A stretch of DNA of 45,148 bases. Source: Bacillus marasmi. Its GTDB lineage: Bacteria > Bacillota > Bacilli > Bacillales > Cytobacillaceae. The notes below the pieces were generated by a model. That model ran no database searches. It was not told where the DNA came from and saw only the letters and a list, made by a program, of their open reading frames with translations. Shown piece by piece: positions 1 through 8,585 of this stretch. The translations under genes were made by a program, and so were the position numbers. Position 1 is the first letter of the stretch, and the number at the start of each line of letters is the position of its first letter. Location: contig NZ_LR656187.1 of the NCBI RefSeq assembly GCF_902168435.1, positions 1 through 45,148 of the forward strand, read 5' to 3'.

Positions 1-126
<126 letters not shown>

Positions 127-200
127 AGTTTAGGTGAATTCTTAATTATATTTCTTCTTCATTATCTAGTTTTGAGAGAACGAAGTTCTCTAACAAAATA

Positions 201-318
<118 letters not shown>

Positions 319-324
319 AAAAAG

Positions 325-355
325 AAAACAGCTAATCATTTAGCTGTTTTTTTTT
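325..355 (+). terminator. rrn operon intrinsic terminator
   Basis: AACAGCTAA and TTAGCTGTT form a perfect 9-bp stem around a 3-base loop, followed by a run of nine T. It begins about ten bases after the 5S rRNA and would end the rrn operon. Confidence 0.9.
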
Positions 356-385
356 ATGAAGGCTCCTAATTATTCTGCTAATTCG

Positions 386-568
386 AGCGGACACAGAGTA
401 CCTTATTTGCAGTAAAAATCCTTCGTTTAAAAGTTTTGCGGACATTAGATACCTTATTTCGCTAAAATCTCGAAAATTAGACGGTGATTTGGGCAAATAG
501 AGGATTCAATGTCCGCTTTTACCTCAAAAAAACTATTTTTAGAACAAATAAAGGATTGAATGTCCGCT
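386..568. repeat. Four-armed GCGGACA repeat, copy 1
   Basis: A 183-base intergenic element carries two arms starting GCGGACA and ending CTTATTT, then two arms in the opposite direction ending TGTCCGC, so the arms nest as inverted repeats. Two better-conserved copies lie at 27302-27483 and 27507-27688. This copy has more A/T changes in the inner arms. No coding sequence is seen in it. It sits between an rrn terminator and an orphan 5S gene. Confidence 0.75.
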
Positions 569-785
569 AATTTTTGTTTCCAACCATCTTAATCCAAAAA
601 GCAACAGTCTTTTAGAAAAGAGCCTATATGAAAGATTACATATTAAATAAAAACACACTCATAACTATCACAAATCAAATTATAAAATAACCCATGCAAA
701 GTCTGCTCCTGCTCCATAGCTTACTCGATGATGCCTATGTTCAGCTCGTCGCAAGCCAGCAGAGATGCAGATTCAATGCCGTAGG

Positions 786-902
<117 letters not shown>

Positions 903-910
903 AAATAGAG

Positions 911-1377
911 GCTGGGACATAAGTATTTCAACTAAACCAAAAAACGAACTATCGTGAAAAATTCTAACTTAGAATTTCGTAATAGTTCGTTTTTTTCATT
1001 CCTTTTACAATCGGCATTACCCTGAAATTACTGTTGATAACATTTACATTGATGTGTGTTATCCCGAATGTTGATTTCCCTGTGTTTGAAAATAAGAGGA
1101 AGAATTCCGCTTATTTTGAGAAATAAGGGTTTTTTGCTAAGAATAAAAGGAGTTTTTCCGCTTATTTCATAAAAATCACTGGATTTTGTCTTTTTTGAAG
1201 TAGTTAAGCGGAAATTTTCCTCTTATTTCAGCTCAATTAGCCCCCCTGACATACAATAACGGGAAATTCTCCTCTTATTAAATTTTCATACCTCATAAAA
1301 ATCAACATTGAACTTTAATATATTCTTCAATAAAAATCATTCAGTTTTAAAAGCGGATGATTTAGTTCTGTCCCAGC
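911..1377. repeat. Composite repeat region bounded by GCTGGGACA inverted repeats
   Basis: GCTGGGACA at 911-919 and its complement TGTCCCAGC at 1369-1377 bound this gene-free stretch; the right end runs into six T. Inside, at 1090-1279, are four related arms: two of the form AATAAGAGG-to-CCGCTTATT and two in reverse, spaced about 51, 62 and 51 bases apart. The layout repeats that of the GCGGACA elements. No open reading frame in this stretch looks real. Confidence 0.6.
943..996 (+). terminator. Hairpin terminator after orphan 5S
   Basis: Outer arms AACGAACTAT and ATAGTTCGTT pair perfectly, and inner arms AATTCTAA and TTAGAATT extend the stem. Seven T follow. It lies about 40 bases after the orphan 5S gene and is the best candidate for its terminator. 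Confidence 0.75.
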
Positions 1378-1573
1378 TTTTTTGTGTTTTCGAAAGACTG
1401 GTAAGCTTTTTAATTAAAATTAACTAATAAATTTGGGTTTTTGAATCAATTTGTAAGCAATTATATTTAATGCATCAGGAATTTGATAGATTTATTCAAT
1501 TTGGATCGATTTATGTATGTAATTTTATGAAATCGGTAATTTTAACTTGAGTTATTTGCACAGAAATAGGGTG

Positions 1574-1713
1574 ATATGCACGCCAAATTGTTGATATGAT
1601 ACAATTCAAAAAATATATGCACGACTTTTGAAATATATGATACAACTTTTCAAATATATGCACGACTTTGATGAGGTGGAAAAATAATATGCACAAAAAT
1701 ATGTGTATATGAT
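1574..1713. repeat. Helically phased ATATG repeats
   Basis: The word ATATG recurs at about 1574, 1594, 1615, 1635, 1656, 1687 and 1707, that is about every 20.5 bases with one interval of 31. It alternates between ATATGCAC and ATATGATAC forms, giving a 41-base direct repeat that is clearest at 1615-1672. The stretch between about 1380 and 1850 holds no gene I can support. Confidence 0.5.
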
Positions 1714-1851
1714 CGATTTGTTTTGAATATACACAGAGAACCCCACTTATGCACAAATCCGAAGCGATCCAGCAACTTAACACTAAGCACCCTTGATTCC
1801 GCCCCAACTCCCCCTCTTTCCCCACTAAAAATCACATCCAAACCAGCTATA

Positions 1852-1887
1852 TAAAAAAGAACCAAGGAAATCTCTTCTCCTCGGTTC
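1852..1887 (-). terminator. Intrinsic terminator after DUF1646 gene
   Basis: Read on the minus strand, GAACCGAGGA and TCCTTGGTTC make a 10-bp stem with one G-T pair and an 8- to 9-base loop, followed by TTTTTTAT. It lies about 57 bases beyond the stop codon of the DUF1646 gene. Confidence 0.85.
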
Positions 1888-1944
1888 ACATTCACTCAAA
1901 TAGTATAAGAAAGTTACAAGTTACATCCACATATTAAAACAGAA

Positions 1945-2955
1945 TCAAAATAAAAACAAAACAACAAAATAGACTGCCATGGTGATTAGACCAATTGGAA
2001 CTCCGAATTGAGCCCATTCCTTACTGGTAATATTTAATTTACTAGCGGCAATGATATTTGGGATATTACCTGGAATAAGCATACCTCCGCTGATTAGAAG
2101 GCCGAGTAAAATTGCCTGAATCGTTTTAGAATCCATTGCCGGACTAATTTCAGCTGCAGCTAGAGTTGCATTATCTAAAACCGCAGAAATCATATTAATC
2201 CAATATAGTAGCATCGGATGAAGTCCGAGAATGTATTCATTAATTAAAGGTTCGAAACCATGTCCAAGAAAGGTTAATCCCATAACAAACAAATAAATTT
2301 TTGCAGAACGTATCAAAATTTCTTTATAGCTTTCCGTTTTCGTTGCTGATTCTAAACCGTGCGAACTTTTATGAGGCTTTACAAATAGAATTGTCAGTAG
2401 ACCAAAAAGTACAACGGCAGGGACAACTTCCCAGCCAATTAAATTCATTAAATAAAAGAAGTCTTCGTCCAGCTTGCTTACGGTAATCGTTGAGAGCGGT
2501 TCGCCAATCGGAGTAAGGGCGGCGCCAAGTCCAATCGAAAAACAGGCTAGCACAGTAAAGCGAATTTCAGACTTCCGGTCAAGGGGAAGTACATTGATAA
2601 CAATAACTAGTACAATCGCGGCAATAATGGCCGTAATGATGCTGGAGGCAAGTCCAAGAATGATTACGGTTACAGCAAGAAAAATTCTAGGAGATAACAC
2701 ATTGCTTAATGCTAATATTGATTTCTCTAATGGAGTCTGAGCCCATTTAGTTACTAATCCGGCTATTAATACCGCAAGAGTAATGTTTATGGGATCAATA
2801 AGAGCTTTGTGAATTAATGGACCATGCAACATCCCACTAAACGATGCTGCCGCAATTCCCATGATAAATAAAAAAATCTCCAAATTTTCTTCTACCTTTT
2901 TTACGGAGAAGGGTAATAATAATACTAATAATAAAATAATCACTAATCCAATCAT
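1945..2955 (-). CDS. DUF1646 family membrane protein, putative ion transporter
   Basis: The 336-residue product is almost wholly hydrophobic, with about ten predicted membrane segments beginning at the first residues (MIGLVIILLLVLLLPFSVKK). Its layout and the segments GAALTPIGEPLS and PGNIPNIIAA resemble DUF1646 proteins, which belong to the wider ion-transporter superfamily that includes Na+/H+ and arsenite carriers. The substrate is unknown. The start ATG has AAAGGAT about seven bases upstream. The gene stands alone, divergent from yebG, and ends at its own terminator. The DUF1646 call is from remembered family features; an ion carrier role is inference. Confidence 0.75.
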   Translation of the reverse strand: MIGLVIILLLVLLLPFSVKKVEENLEIFLFIMGIAAASFSGMLHGPLIHKALIDPINITLAVLIAGLVTKWAQTPLEKSILALSNVLSPRIFLAVTVIILGLASSIITAIIAAIVLVIVINVLPLDRKSEIRFTVLACFSIGLGAALTPIGEPLSTITVSKLDEDFFYLMNLIGWEVVPAVVLFGLLTILFVKPHKSSHGLESATKTESYKEILIRSAKIYLFVMGLTFLGHGFEPLINEYILGLHPMLLYWINMISAVLDNATLAAAEISPAMDSKTIQAILLGLLISGGMLIPGNIPNIIAASKLNITSKEWAQFGVPIGLITMAVYFVVLFLF

Positions 2956-3161
2956 TTTTCAAATCCTTTTTCTAATAGTTTTTTATCATAAACAATATTA
3001 TATCTGTTTTCATTAAATCGAAAAATCATTATTTTGAAAAAATATTGTCGATTTAAACAATTGTGATTTAGAATAAACTTGTTTGTATCTATTCTATATG
3101 TACAAATGAAATGGGTTAGAATTGAATTGTGATTTCAATTTTTGAGAGGAAAATATTACAT

Positions 3162-3356
3162 ATGGGTAAGAAGAAACAGTTCGAGGTTCAAGAGAATGAG
3201 TCTATTGAAGCGTGTTTAAACCGGATAAAAGCTGAAGGTTATACACCAACTAGACGTATCGAAAAACCAATATTTAAAGAGGTAAAACAAGGGGATTCCG
3301 TCTCTTATGAGCCTGTCGGACGATATATTGTCTTTGAGGCGAAGCAGACGGAGTAA
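3162..3356 (+). CDS. yebG: NETI motif-containing protein YebG
   Basis: A 64-residue soluble protein starts MGKKKQFEVQENESIEACL. Its length, charged make-up and place just before purE match YebG of Bacillus subtilis, a family named after a NETI motif whose function is unknown. An in-frame GTG 33 bases upstream (3129) is possible but has no ribosome site, whereas GAGAGGA stands about 11 bases before this ATG. The stop codon lies within a few bases of the PurR box, so the gene ends where the pur control region begins. Confidence 0.85.
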   Translation: MGKKKQFEVQENESIEACLNRIKAEGYTPTRRIEKPIFKEVKQGDSVSYEPVGRYIVFEAKQTE

Positions 3357-3400
3357 AACACGAACATTAACAACTTGCCAACAGTAAACGTTCGATATAT
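3353..3400 (+). promoter_or_regulatory. PurR operator (paired PurBoxes)
   Basis: ACGAACATTAA at about 3360-3370 and TAAACGTTCG at about 3385-3394 are inverted copies of the PurR box with its CGAA core. The spacing between the two boxes, about 16 bases, is that known for Bacillus PurR sites. They lie just upstream of the -35 element of the pur promoter. Known biology: PurR represses this operon and is relieved by PRPP. Confidence 0.85.
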
Positions 3401-3403
3401 TTA

Positions 3404-3432
3404 TTGACGAAAAACACCATTGTTGGTATGAT
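3404..3432 (+). promoter_or_regulatory. Sigma-A promoter of the pur operon
   Basis: TTGACG (3404-3409) and TATGAT (3427-3432) are 17 bases apart. The PurR boxes lie immediately upstream and the riboswitch starts about 27 bases downstream, as expected for the pur operon. Transcription would begin near 3439. Confidence 0.85.
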
Positions 3433-3458
3433 AATTGTAACATTATATGTGTTGACAT

Positions 3459-3530
3459 CCCCTCGTATAATAATGGGAATATGGCCCATAAGTTTCTACC
3501 CGATTACCGTAAATAATTGGACTATGAGGG
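3459..3530 (+). ncRNA. Purine riboswitch, guanine class
   Basis: The aptamer shows P1 arms CCCTCGTA and TATGAGGG, the P2 hairpin around ATGGGAATATGGCCCAT, the conserved AAGTTTCTACC junction, and the P3 hairpin with the loop sequence ACCGTAAAT. The specificity base in GGACTATG is C, which selects guanine or hypoxanthine; a U there would mean adenine. By established knowledge of this class, ligand binding favours the downstream terminator and shuts the pur operon off. Confidence 0.95.
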
Positions 3531-3544
3531 AAAGTGGTAGCCGT

Positions 3545-3573
3545 AAAGAAGTGGATGATTGTCACTTCTTTTT
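3545..3573 (+). promoter_or_regulatory. Expression-platform hairpin of the pur leader
   Basis: AAAGAAGTG and CACTTCTTT form a perfect 9-bp stem with a 9-base loop and a short T run. It lies directly after the riboswitch aptamer. It may be a first terminator or part of the antitermination switch; the stronger terminator is downstream at 3602-3664. Confidence 0.55.
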
Positions 3574-3601
3574 GGGGTGATATTTAACTATGCATCTTAA
3601 G

Positions 3602-3664
3602 CCCGGACAGACTGCTTTCTCTTAATTTTTATCAAGGGAAACGATTCTGTTCAGGGTTTTTTTT
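3602..3664 (+). terminator. Riboswitch-controlled terminator in the pur leader
   Basis: CCCGGACAGA pairs with TCTGTTCAGGG with one mismatch and one bulge, an inner stem TTTCTCTT with AAGGGAAA prolongs it, and eight T follow. It stands between the guanine aptamer and purE, so readthrough would decide expression of the operon. Confidence 0.75.
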
Positions 3665-3814
3665 GTTTAATAGGCAAAACCCGGCTAAGTAGGATTAGAC
3701 CAAGGGGTTTGCTGTTTGACTGAAGCATGATAAGACTTCATGATTTTGATATTTGCTTTATTTTTCTAAAAGTAATAAGGGGAAATTCTTTCAAGAATGT
3801 GGAGGAGGGATTTA

Positions 3815-4303
3815 GTGGAAGCGAAGGTTGGCGTGATTATGGGGAGTAAGTCTGACTGGGAGACGATGAAGCATGCTTGTCAGAGTTTGGAACGCTTGAG
3901 GGTTCCTTATGAGAAGCAAGTTGTATCGGCTCACCGCACTCCTGATTTGATGTTTGAATATGCGGAAACTGCAAGAGAAAGAGGAATTCAAGTGATTATT
4001 GCTGGTGCTGGTGGTGCGGCGCATTTACCAGGAATGGTGGCGGCGAAGACGACGTTGCCGGTCATTGGAGTACCAGTTCAATCCAGAGCATTAAAAGGAC
4101 TTGATTCGTTGTTATCTATTGTGCAAATGCCAGGGGGCGTCCCGGTTGCAACGGTGGCGATTGGCACGAGTGGTGCAACGAATGCAGGCTTGATGGCAGC
4201 GCAAATTTTGGCGATAAATGATGCTGAATTAGCAGATAAACTTGAGAAAGTAAGGCAGGAAGCAAAGCTTGCGGCGATTGAAAGCAGTGAGGAGCTTGTC
4301 TAA
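3815..4303 (+). CDS. purE: 5-(carboxyamino)imidazole ribonucleotide mutase PurE
   Basis: PurE moves the carboxyl group of N5-CAIR to give CAIR, in step with PurK. The glycine-rich [14 protein letters not shown] near the N-terminus and SAHRTP at about residues 40-45 are the class I PurE signatures. I chose GTG 3815 because GGAGGAGG lies about seven bases upstream and the 162-residue product has the length and N-terminus of Bacillus PurE; an in-frame ATG at 3797 would put the ribosome site inside the gene. It is the first gene of the operon, about 150 bases after the leader terminator. Confidence 0.96.
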   Translation: MEAKVGVIMGSKSDWETMKHACQSLERLRVPYEKQVVSAHRTPDLMFEYAETARERGIQVIIAGAGGAAHLPGMVAAKTTLPVIGVPVQSRALKGLDSLLSIVQMPGGVPVATVAIGTSGATNAGLMAAQILAINDAELADKLEKVRQEAKLAAIESSEELV

Positions 4304-4304
4304 T

Positions 4305-5453
4305 ATGGTGATTTTACCGGGACAGACGATTGGAATTATTGGTGGCGGACAGCTAGGAAGAATGATGGCTATAGCTGCCAAAGCTCAGGGGTATCGGATT
4401 GCGGTATTAGATCCTGATGAGGATTCACCTTGTGGTCAGGTTGCTGATTATAAGGTTGTTGGAGCCTATGAGGATGTAAAAGCTATTGAGAAGTTAGCCG
4501 ATATTAGTGATGTGATTACGTATGAGTTTGAGAACATTGATGCGGAAGCACTCAAGTCGGTAAGTAATCGGGCGTATGTGCCTCAGGGAACAGAGCTTTT
4601 AGAGATTACAAAGGACCGAATTGCAGAAAAGGCAGCAATTCAGGCAGCTGGTATTGAGGTTGCACCGTACTCGGTGATTCAGACTAAAGCAGAAATTTAT
4701 GATAACATAGAGGTGCTTGGCTATCCTGCTGTGCTTAAAACGTCGCGAGGCGGTTATGATGGCAAAGGACAGCTAGTGATTAAGAGTGCGACGGATATCG
4801 ATGAGGCCGATTCATTGCTTGAGCATGGCCCATGTGTCCTTGAAAAATGGATGCCGTTTACGAAGGAAGTATCGGTGATTGTTTCGCGTAATGTTCGCGG
4901 AGAGACAGCGATTTTCCCAGTAGCCGAGAATATCCATATTCAAAATATATTACATCAAACCATTGTTCCTGCAAGGATAAGTGAGCTTGCACGTGACAAT
5001 GCTTTAAAAGCAGCGCTTCAACTTGTCGAATCGTTGGGAATGGTGGGAACTCTCGCTGTCGAAATGTTTGTGATGGCTGATGACACGATTTTTATTAACG
5101 AATTGGCACCAAGGCCACATAACTCAGGGCATTATACTATTGATGCCTGTGAGACGTCACAGTTCGAACAGCACATTCGTGCGATTTGCAACTGGCGCTT
5201 AGGGAGCACACAGCTGTTAAAACCAGCGGTGATGATTAATGTTTTAGGAGAACATCAAGCGGGATTATTAGAAAACATTTCAACACTGTCCAATTGGAAA
5301 ATACATCTTTATGGAAAGAAAGTGGCTAAAATTGGTCGAAAAATGGGCCATGTCACATTATTGCGTGATACCGTTGAAGAGGCAATTTTAGAAGCAGATG
5401 ATAGTCAAATTTGGGATAGTGTCATTTTTGATCGGAGGATAAAACATGATTGA
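4305..5453 (+). CDS. purK: 5-(carboxyamino)imidazole ribonucleotide synthase PurK
   Basis: PurK is an ATP-grasp enzyme that joins bicarbonate to AIR using ATP. The protein of 382 residues shows the N-terminal [13 protein letters not shown], the ATP-grasp glycine loop GGYDGKGQ, and the [15 protein letters not shown] signature. The start ATG 4305 lies one base after the purE stop, with GAGGAG inside the purE end about ten bases upstream; an in-frame ATG at 4269 inside purE would add an unrelated N-terminus. The 3' end overlaps purB by eight bases, so the two are likely translated in a coupled way. Confidence 0.96.
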   Translation: MVILPGQTIGIIGGGQLGRMMAIAAKAQGYRIAVLDPDEDSPCGQVADYKVVGAYEDVKAIEKLADISDVITYEFENIDAEALKSVSNRAYVPQGTELLEITKDRIAEKAAIQAAGIEVAPYSVIQTKAEIYDNIEVLGYPAVLKTSRGGYDGKGQLVIKSATDIDEADSLLEHGPCVLEKWMPFTKEVSVIVSRNVRGETAIFPVAENIHIQNILHQTIVPARISELARDNALKAALQLVESLGMVGTLAVEMFVMADDTIFINELAPRPHNSGHYTIDACETSQFEQHIRAICNWRLGSTQLLKPAVMINVLGEHQAGLLENISTLSNWKIHLYGKKVAKIGRKMGHVTLLRDTVEEAILEADDSQIWDSVIFDRRIKHD

Positions 5454-6744
5454 TCGTTATACAAGACCTGAAATGGGTGCGATTTGGACAGAGGAAAATA
5501 AGTTTAAAGCTTGGCTAGAAGTAGAGATTTTAGCGTGTGAAGCATGGTCTGAGCTTGGTGACATTCCAAAGGAAGATGTAAAAAAACTTCGCGAAAATGC
5601 GTCGTTCGATATTAATCGTATTAATGAAATTGAACAGGATACTCGTCATGATGTTGTTGCGTTTACGCGGGCAGTTTCAGAAACTTTAGGTGAAGAGCGT
5701 AAATGGGTTCACTACGGTTTGACTTCAACAGATGTTGTTGACACTGCACTTTCTTATTTGATTAGACAAGCAAATGAGATTTTGTTAAAAGACATTGAAA
5801 ACTTTATTGAGGTTATTAAGAATAAAGCGATTGAGCATAAGTATACAGTTATGATGGGACGTACTCATGGAGTTCATGCAGAGCCAACGACGTTTGGATT
5901 GAAGCTTGCACTATGGTATGAAGAAATGAAACGGAATTTAGAGCGCTTTAAAGCAGCTGCCGCAGGAATTGAATATGGGAAGATTTCTGGAGCAGTAGGT
6001 ACATATGCCAATATCGACCCATTTGTAGAAAAATATGTTTGTGAAAAATTAGGCTTGAAAGCTGCACCTAATTCAACTCAAACGCTACAACGTGATCGTC
6101 ATGCACACTATATGTCAACATTAGCGTTGATCGCTACTTCAGTTGAAAAATTCGCAACAGAGGTTCGCGGACTTCAAAAAAGTGAAACTCGTGAGGTTGA
6201 AGAATTTTTTGCAAAAGGTCAAAAAGGGTCTTCGGCTATGCCACATAAGCGTAACCCAATTGGCTCAGAAAATATGACTGGTATGGCTCGCGTTATTCGC
6301 GGATATATGATGACTGCTTACGAAAACGTAGCATTATGGCATGAGCGCGATATTTCTCATTCTTCAGCAGAACGAGTCATTATCCCTGATGCAACGATTG
6401 CCTTAAATTATATGCTTAATCGTTTTGCGAATATCGTTAAGAATTTAACTGTATTCCCAGAAAATATGAAACGCAATATGGAGCGTACACTTGGTTTAAT
6501 TTATTCACAACGTGTATTACTTGCTTTAATAGATAAGGGCTTGGTTCGTGAAGAGGCATACGATACAGTTCAGCCTAATGCGATGAAGGCTTGGGAATTA
6601 CAGGTTCCATTCCGCAGCTTAATTGAAGCAGATGAGAAAATCACTGCACATTTGTCACCGGAAGAAATTGCAGATTGCTTTGATTACAGCTACCACTTGC
6701 AGCATGTAGATACAATTTTTGAGCGTGTAGGATTATCACAATAA
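5446..6744 (+). CDS. purB: Adenylosuccinate lyase PurB
   Basis: PurB releases fumarate in two steps: from SAICAR to AICAR, and from adenylosuccinate to AMP. The 432-residue protein matches the usual Bacillus length (431) and has the fumarase/aspartase signature [11 protein letters not shown] at about residues 262-272, plus [11 protein letters not shown] and [25 protein letters not shown] before the start is a good ribosome site and lies inside the end of purK. A 200-base gap, unusually long for this operon, separates it from purC and holds attenuator-like structures. Confidence 0.97.
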   Translation: MIDRYTRPEMGAIWTEENKFKAWLEVEILACEAWSELGDIPKEDVKKLRENASFDINRINEIEQDTRHDVVAFTRAVSETLGEERKWVHYGLTSTDVVDTALSYLIRQANEILLKDIENFIEVIKNKAIEHKYTVMMGRTHGVHAEPTTFGLKLALWYEEMKRNLERFKAAAAGIEYGKISGAVGTYANIDPFVEKYVCEKLGLKAAPNSTQTLQRDRHAHYMSTLALIATSVEKFATEVRGLQKSETREVEEFFAKGQKGSSAMPHKRNPIGSENMTGMARVIRGYMMTAYENVALWHERDISHSSAERVIIPDATIALNYMLNRFANIVKNLTVFPENMKRNMERTLGLIYSQRVLLALIDKGLVREEAYDTVQPNAMKAWELQVPFRSLIEADEKITAHLSPEEIADCFDYSYHLQHVDTIFERVGLSQ

Positions 6745-6762
6745 GTATGAATCTCGCCTTTT

Positions 6763-6817
6763 GGCAAGGTTGTAATAAATCTAAATAAAGAGGTAAAGGC
6801 ACAACCTTTGCCTTTTT
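6763..6817 (+). promoter_or_regulatory. Attenuator-like leader between purB and purC
   Basis: AAAGGCA (6795-6801) and TGCCTTT (6809-6815) form a hairpin with a 7-base loop and five T, resembling a weak intrinsic terminator. GGCAAGGTTGT at 6763-6773 can instead pair with ACAACCTTTGCC at 6801-6812 with a single bulge. The two pairings exclude each other, the usual shape of a terminator/antiterminator switch. No ligand or protein site is recognised, and the T run is short, so function is inference. Confidence 0.45.
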
Positions 6818-6885
6818 ACAGCTAAGCGTGACTGAACATTCAAAAAATCCCAATATTCGTAATGAAACCATTTTTTGGTGAGCCG

Positions 6886-6944
6886 AAAGGAGAGAAGGGT
6901 AGGTACTTGCTTAATCTTTAATGTTGCAAGTCTGCCCGAAATAG
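6886..6944 (+). promoter_or_regulatory. purC ribosome site with intervening hairpin
   Basis: The only good Shine-Dalgarno for purC, AAAGGAG at 6886-6892, lies 52 bases before the start codon. Between them GGGTAGGTACTTGC (6897-6910) pairs with GCAAGTCTGCCC (6926-6937): 12 base pairs, one of them a wobble, with a two-base bulge. Folding this hairpin away leaves about 11 bases between the Shine-Dalgarno and ATG. An in-frame TAG directly before the ATG rules out an earlier start. Confidence 0.6.
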
Positions 6945-7658
6945 ATGAAAGAGCTTCTATATGAAGGAAAAGCAAAGAAAATTTATTCAACTGAAGATGA
7001 AAATGTTGTGTTGGTTGAGTACAAGAATTCTGCCACTGCTTTTAATGGTGAAAAAAAGGCGGAAATCAGCGGTAAAGGCCGTTTGAATAACGCAATTACT
7101 AGTTTGCTTTTTCAAAAGCTTCATGAACATGGAATTGAAACTCATTTTATTAAACAGCTTTCAGAAACAGAGCAGCTTGTCAAAAAAGTAAGTATTGTAC
7201 CACTTGAGGTTGTAACGCGTAACGTGGCAGCAGGTAGTCTTGCGAAGAGATTGGGTTATGAAGAAGGTCAAGCATTAAACCAGCCATTAGTGGAGTTCTA
7301 TTATAAAGATGATGACTTAGGGGATCCGCTTGTAACGGTTGATCACATTCTTGAATTAAAAATTGCCACAGTGGAAGAGCTAAACCTATTAAAGGAAAAA
7401 GCATTAAAGATTAATGATGTTTTAGTGAGCTTATTTGACGGATTGGGAATTCGTTTAATTGATTTTAAGCTTGAATTTGGAAAAGATACTTCAGGTCATA
7501 TTATGTTAGCGGATGAAATTTCGCCTGATACATGTCGGTTATGGGATGCTAAAACAAATGAAAAATTTGATAAAGATGTATTCCGTCGCGATTTAGGAAG
7601 TCTTACAGATGCTTATGAAAATATTTTGGCTAGATTAGGAGGCCCTCAGCATGGTTAA
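6945..7658 (+). CDS. purC: SAICAR synthetase PurC
   Basis: PurC joins CAIR and aspartate with ATP to give SAICAR. The 237-residue product begins [14 protein letters not shown], the family's N-terminal signature, followed by [13 protein letters not shown] and, near residue 175, [20 protein letters not shown] is also present. It is a few residues shorter than B. subtilis PurC because the start codon directly follows an in-frame TAG. No Shine-Dalgarno stands at normal distance; the nearest is 52 bases upstream, across a hairpin. The end overlaps purS by eight bases. Identity is certain; how translation starts is open. Confidence 0.95.
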   Translation: MKELLYEGKAKKIYSTEDENVVLVEYKNSATAFNGEKKAEISGKGRLNNAITSLLFQKLHEHGIETHFIKQLSETEQLVKKVSIVPLEVVTRNVAAGSLAKRLGYEEGQALNQPLVEFYYKDDDLGDPLVTVDHILELKIATVEELNLLKEKALKINDVLVSLFDGLGIRLIDFKLEFGKDTSGHIMLADEISPDTCRLWDAKTNEKFDKDVFRRDLGSLTDAYENILARLGGPQHG

Positions 7659-7905
7659 GGTAAAGGTTTATGTAACATTAAGAGAAAGTGTATTAGATCC
7701 ACAAGGGAAAGCAGTGAATCACGCGCTACATTCTTTAGGCTATAGCGAAATTAAAGATGTTCGTATTGGTAAATTTATGGAGTTATATGTTGATCCAACT
7801 GGCCGTGATGTTGAAGAGGTTGTGAAAGAAGCCTGTGAAAAGCTGTTAGCTAATCCAGTAATTGAGGATTTCCGCTATGAAATAGAGGAGAGTGTCAACC
7901 AATGA
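7651..7905 (+). CDS. purS: Phosphoribosylformylglycinamidine synthase subunit PurS
   Basis: PurS is the small structural subunit that brings PurL and PurQ together to make FGAM from FGAR and glutamine, and helps ammonia pass between them. The 84-residue protein has the expected length and the family pattern [19 protein letters not shown] followed by [15 protein letters not shown] lies in the purC end before its ATG. It overlaps purC by eight bases and purQ by four, consistent with balanced coupled translation of the PurSQL complex. Confidence 0.96.
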   Translation: MVKVKVYVTLRESVLDPQGKAVNHALHSLGYSEIKDVRIGKFMELYVDPTGRDVEEVVKEACEKLLANPVIEDFRYEIEESVNQ

Positions 7906-8585
7906 AGTTTGCGGTAATCGTATTTCCTGGTTCGAACTGTGATGTTGACATGTATGCTGCAATTAAGGATGAACTAGGTTCCGATGTAGAGTATGTTTGG
8001 CATGCAGAGAAGAGTTTAGATCGATTTGATGCGATCTTACTTCCTGGTGGCTTTTCATATGGAGACTACTTGCGTTGTGGAGCCATTGCTCGTTTCAGTA
8101 ATATCATGAATGAGATTAAAAAGGCAGCTGAGGCTGGGAAGCCAGTATTAGGTGTTTGTAACGGATTCCAAATTCTATTAGAAGCTGGTCTTTTACCTGG
8201 AGCATTACGTCGAAATGAGAGCTTAAAGTTCATTTGCCGTCCAGTTGATTTGAAGGTTGAAAATAATAACACATTATTTACAAATGAGTATGAAGCTGGT
8301 GAAGTTATTTCGGTTCCGATTGCACATGGTGAAGGAAATTACTATGTGGATGAAGTTACATTAAAGCAAATGAAGGATAATAACCAAATTGTATTTACTT
8401 ATGTAGACAATCCAAATGGTAGTCTTGAAAATATCGCTGGTGTCATCAATGAGCGCGGAAATGTATTAGGATTGATGCCACACCCGGAAAGAGCGGTCGA
8501 TGAGCTTCTTGGAGGCGCGGACGGTCTTAAACTTTTCAAATCGATCGTAAAACAATGGAGGGAATCATATGTCGTTAAAGCTTGA
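7902..8585 (+). CDS. purQ: Phosphoribosylformylglycinamidine synthase subunit PurQ (glutaminase)
   Basis: PurQ is the class I glutamine amidotransferase subunit that frees ammonia from glutamine for PurL. The catalytic triad is visible: Cys86 in GVCNGFQ, and His194 and Glu196 in MPHPE. The N-terminal [12 protein letters not shown] is typical of the family. The 227-residue length matches the B. subtilis enzyme. The start ATG overlaps the purS stop by four bases, and GAGGAGAG stands upstream inside purS. The gene overlaps purL by 17 bases. Confidence 0.97.
   Translation: MKFAVIVFPGSNCDVDMYAAIKDELGSDVEYVWHAEKSLDRFDAILLPGGFSYGDYLRCGAIARFSNIMNEIKKAAEAGKPVLGVCNGFQILLEAGLLPGALRRNESLKFICRPVDLKVENNNTLFTNEYEAGEVISVPIAHGEGNYYVDEVTLKQMKDNNQIVFTYVDNPNGSLENIAGVINERGNVLGLMPHPERAVDELLGGADGLKLFKSIVKQWRESYVVKA

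Noticed and set aside
690-785. tRNA or other RNA gene before the orphan 5S
   Set aside because: No cloverleaf or T-loop sequence could be found by eye, and no known RNA matches.
1511-1895. Two overlapping minus-strand reading frames of 104 and 81 codons
   Set aside because: They run across the phased repeats, have odd composition, no ribosome site, and overlap the terminator of the DUF1646 gene.
3129-3161. Longer YebG starting at GTG 3129
   Set aside because: No ribosome site precedes it, while the ATG at 3162 has one and gives the family length.
6745-6960. Frameshift or lost N-terminus of purC
   Set aside because: The family N-terminus is almost complete from ATG 6945; only a few variable residues are absent, so there is no need for a broken start.
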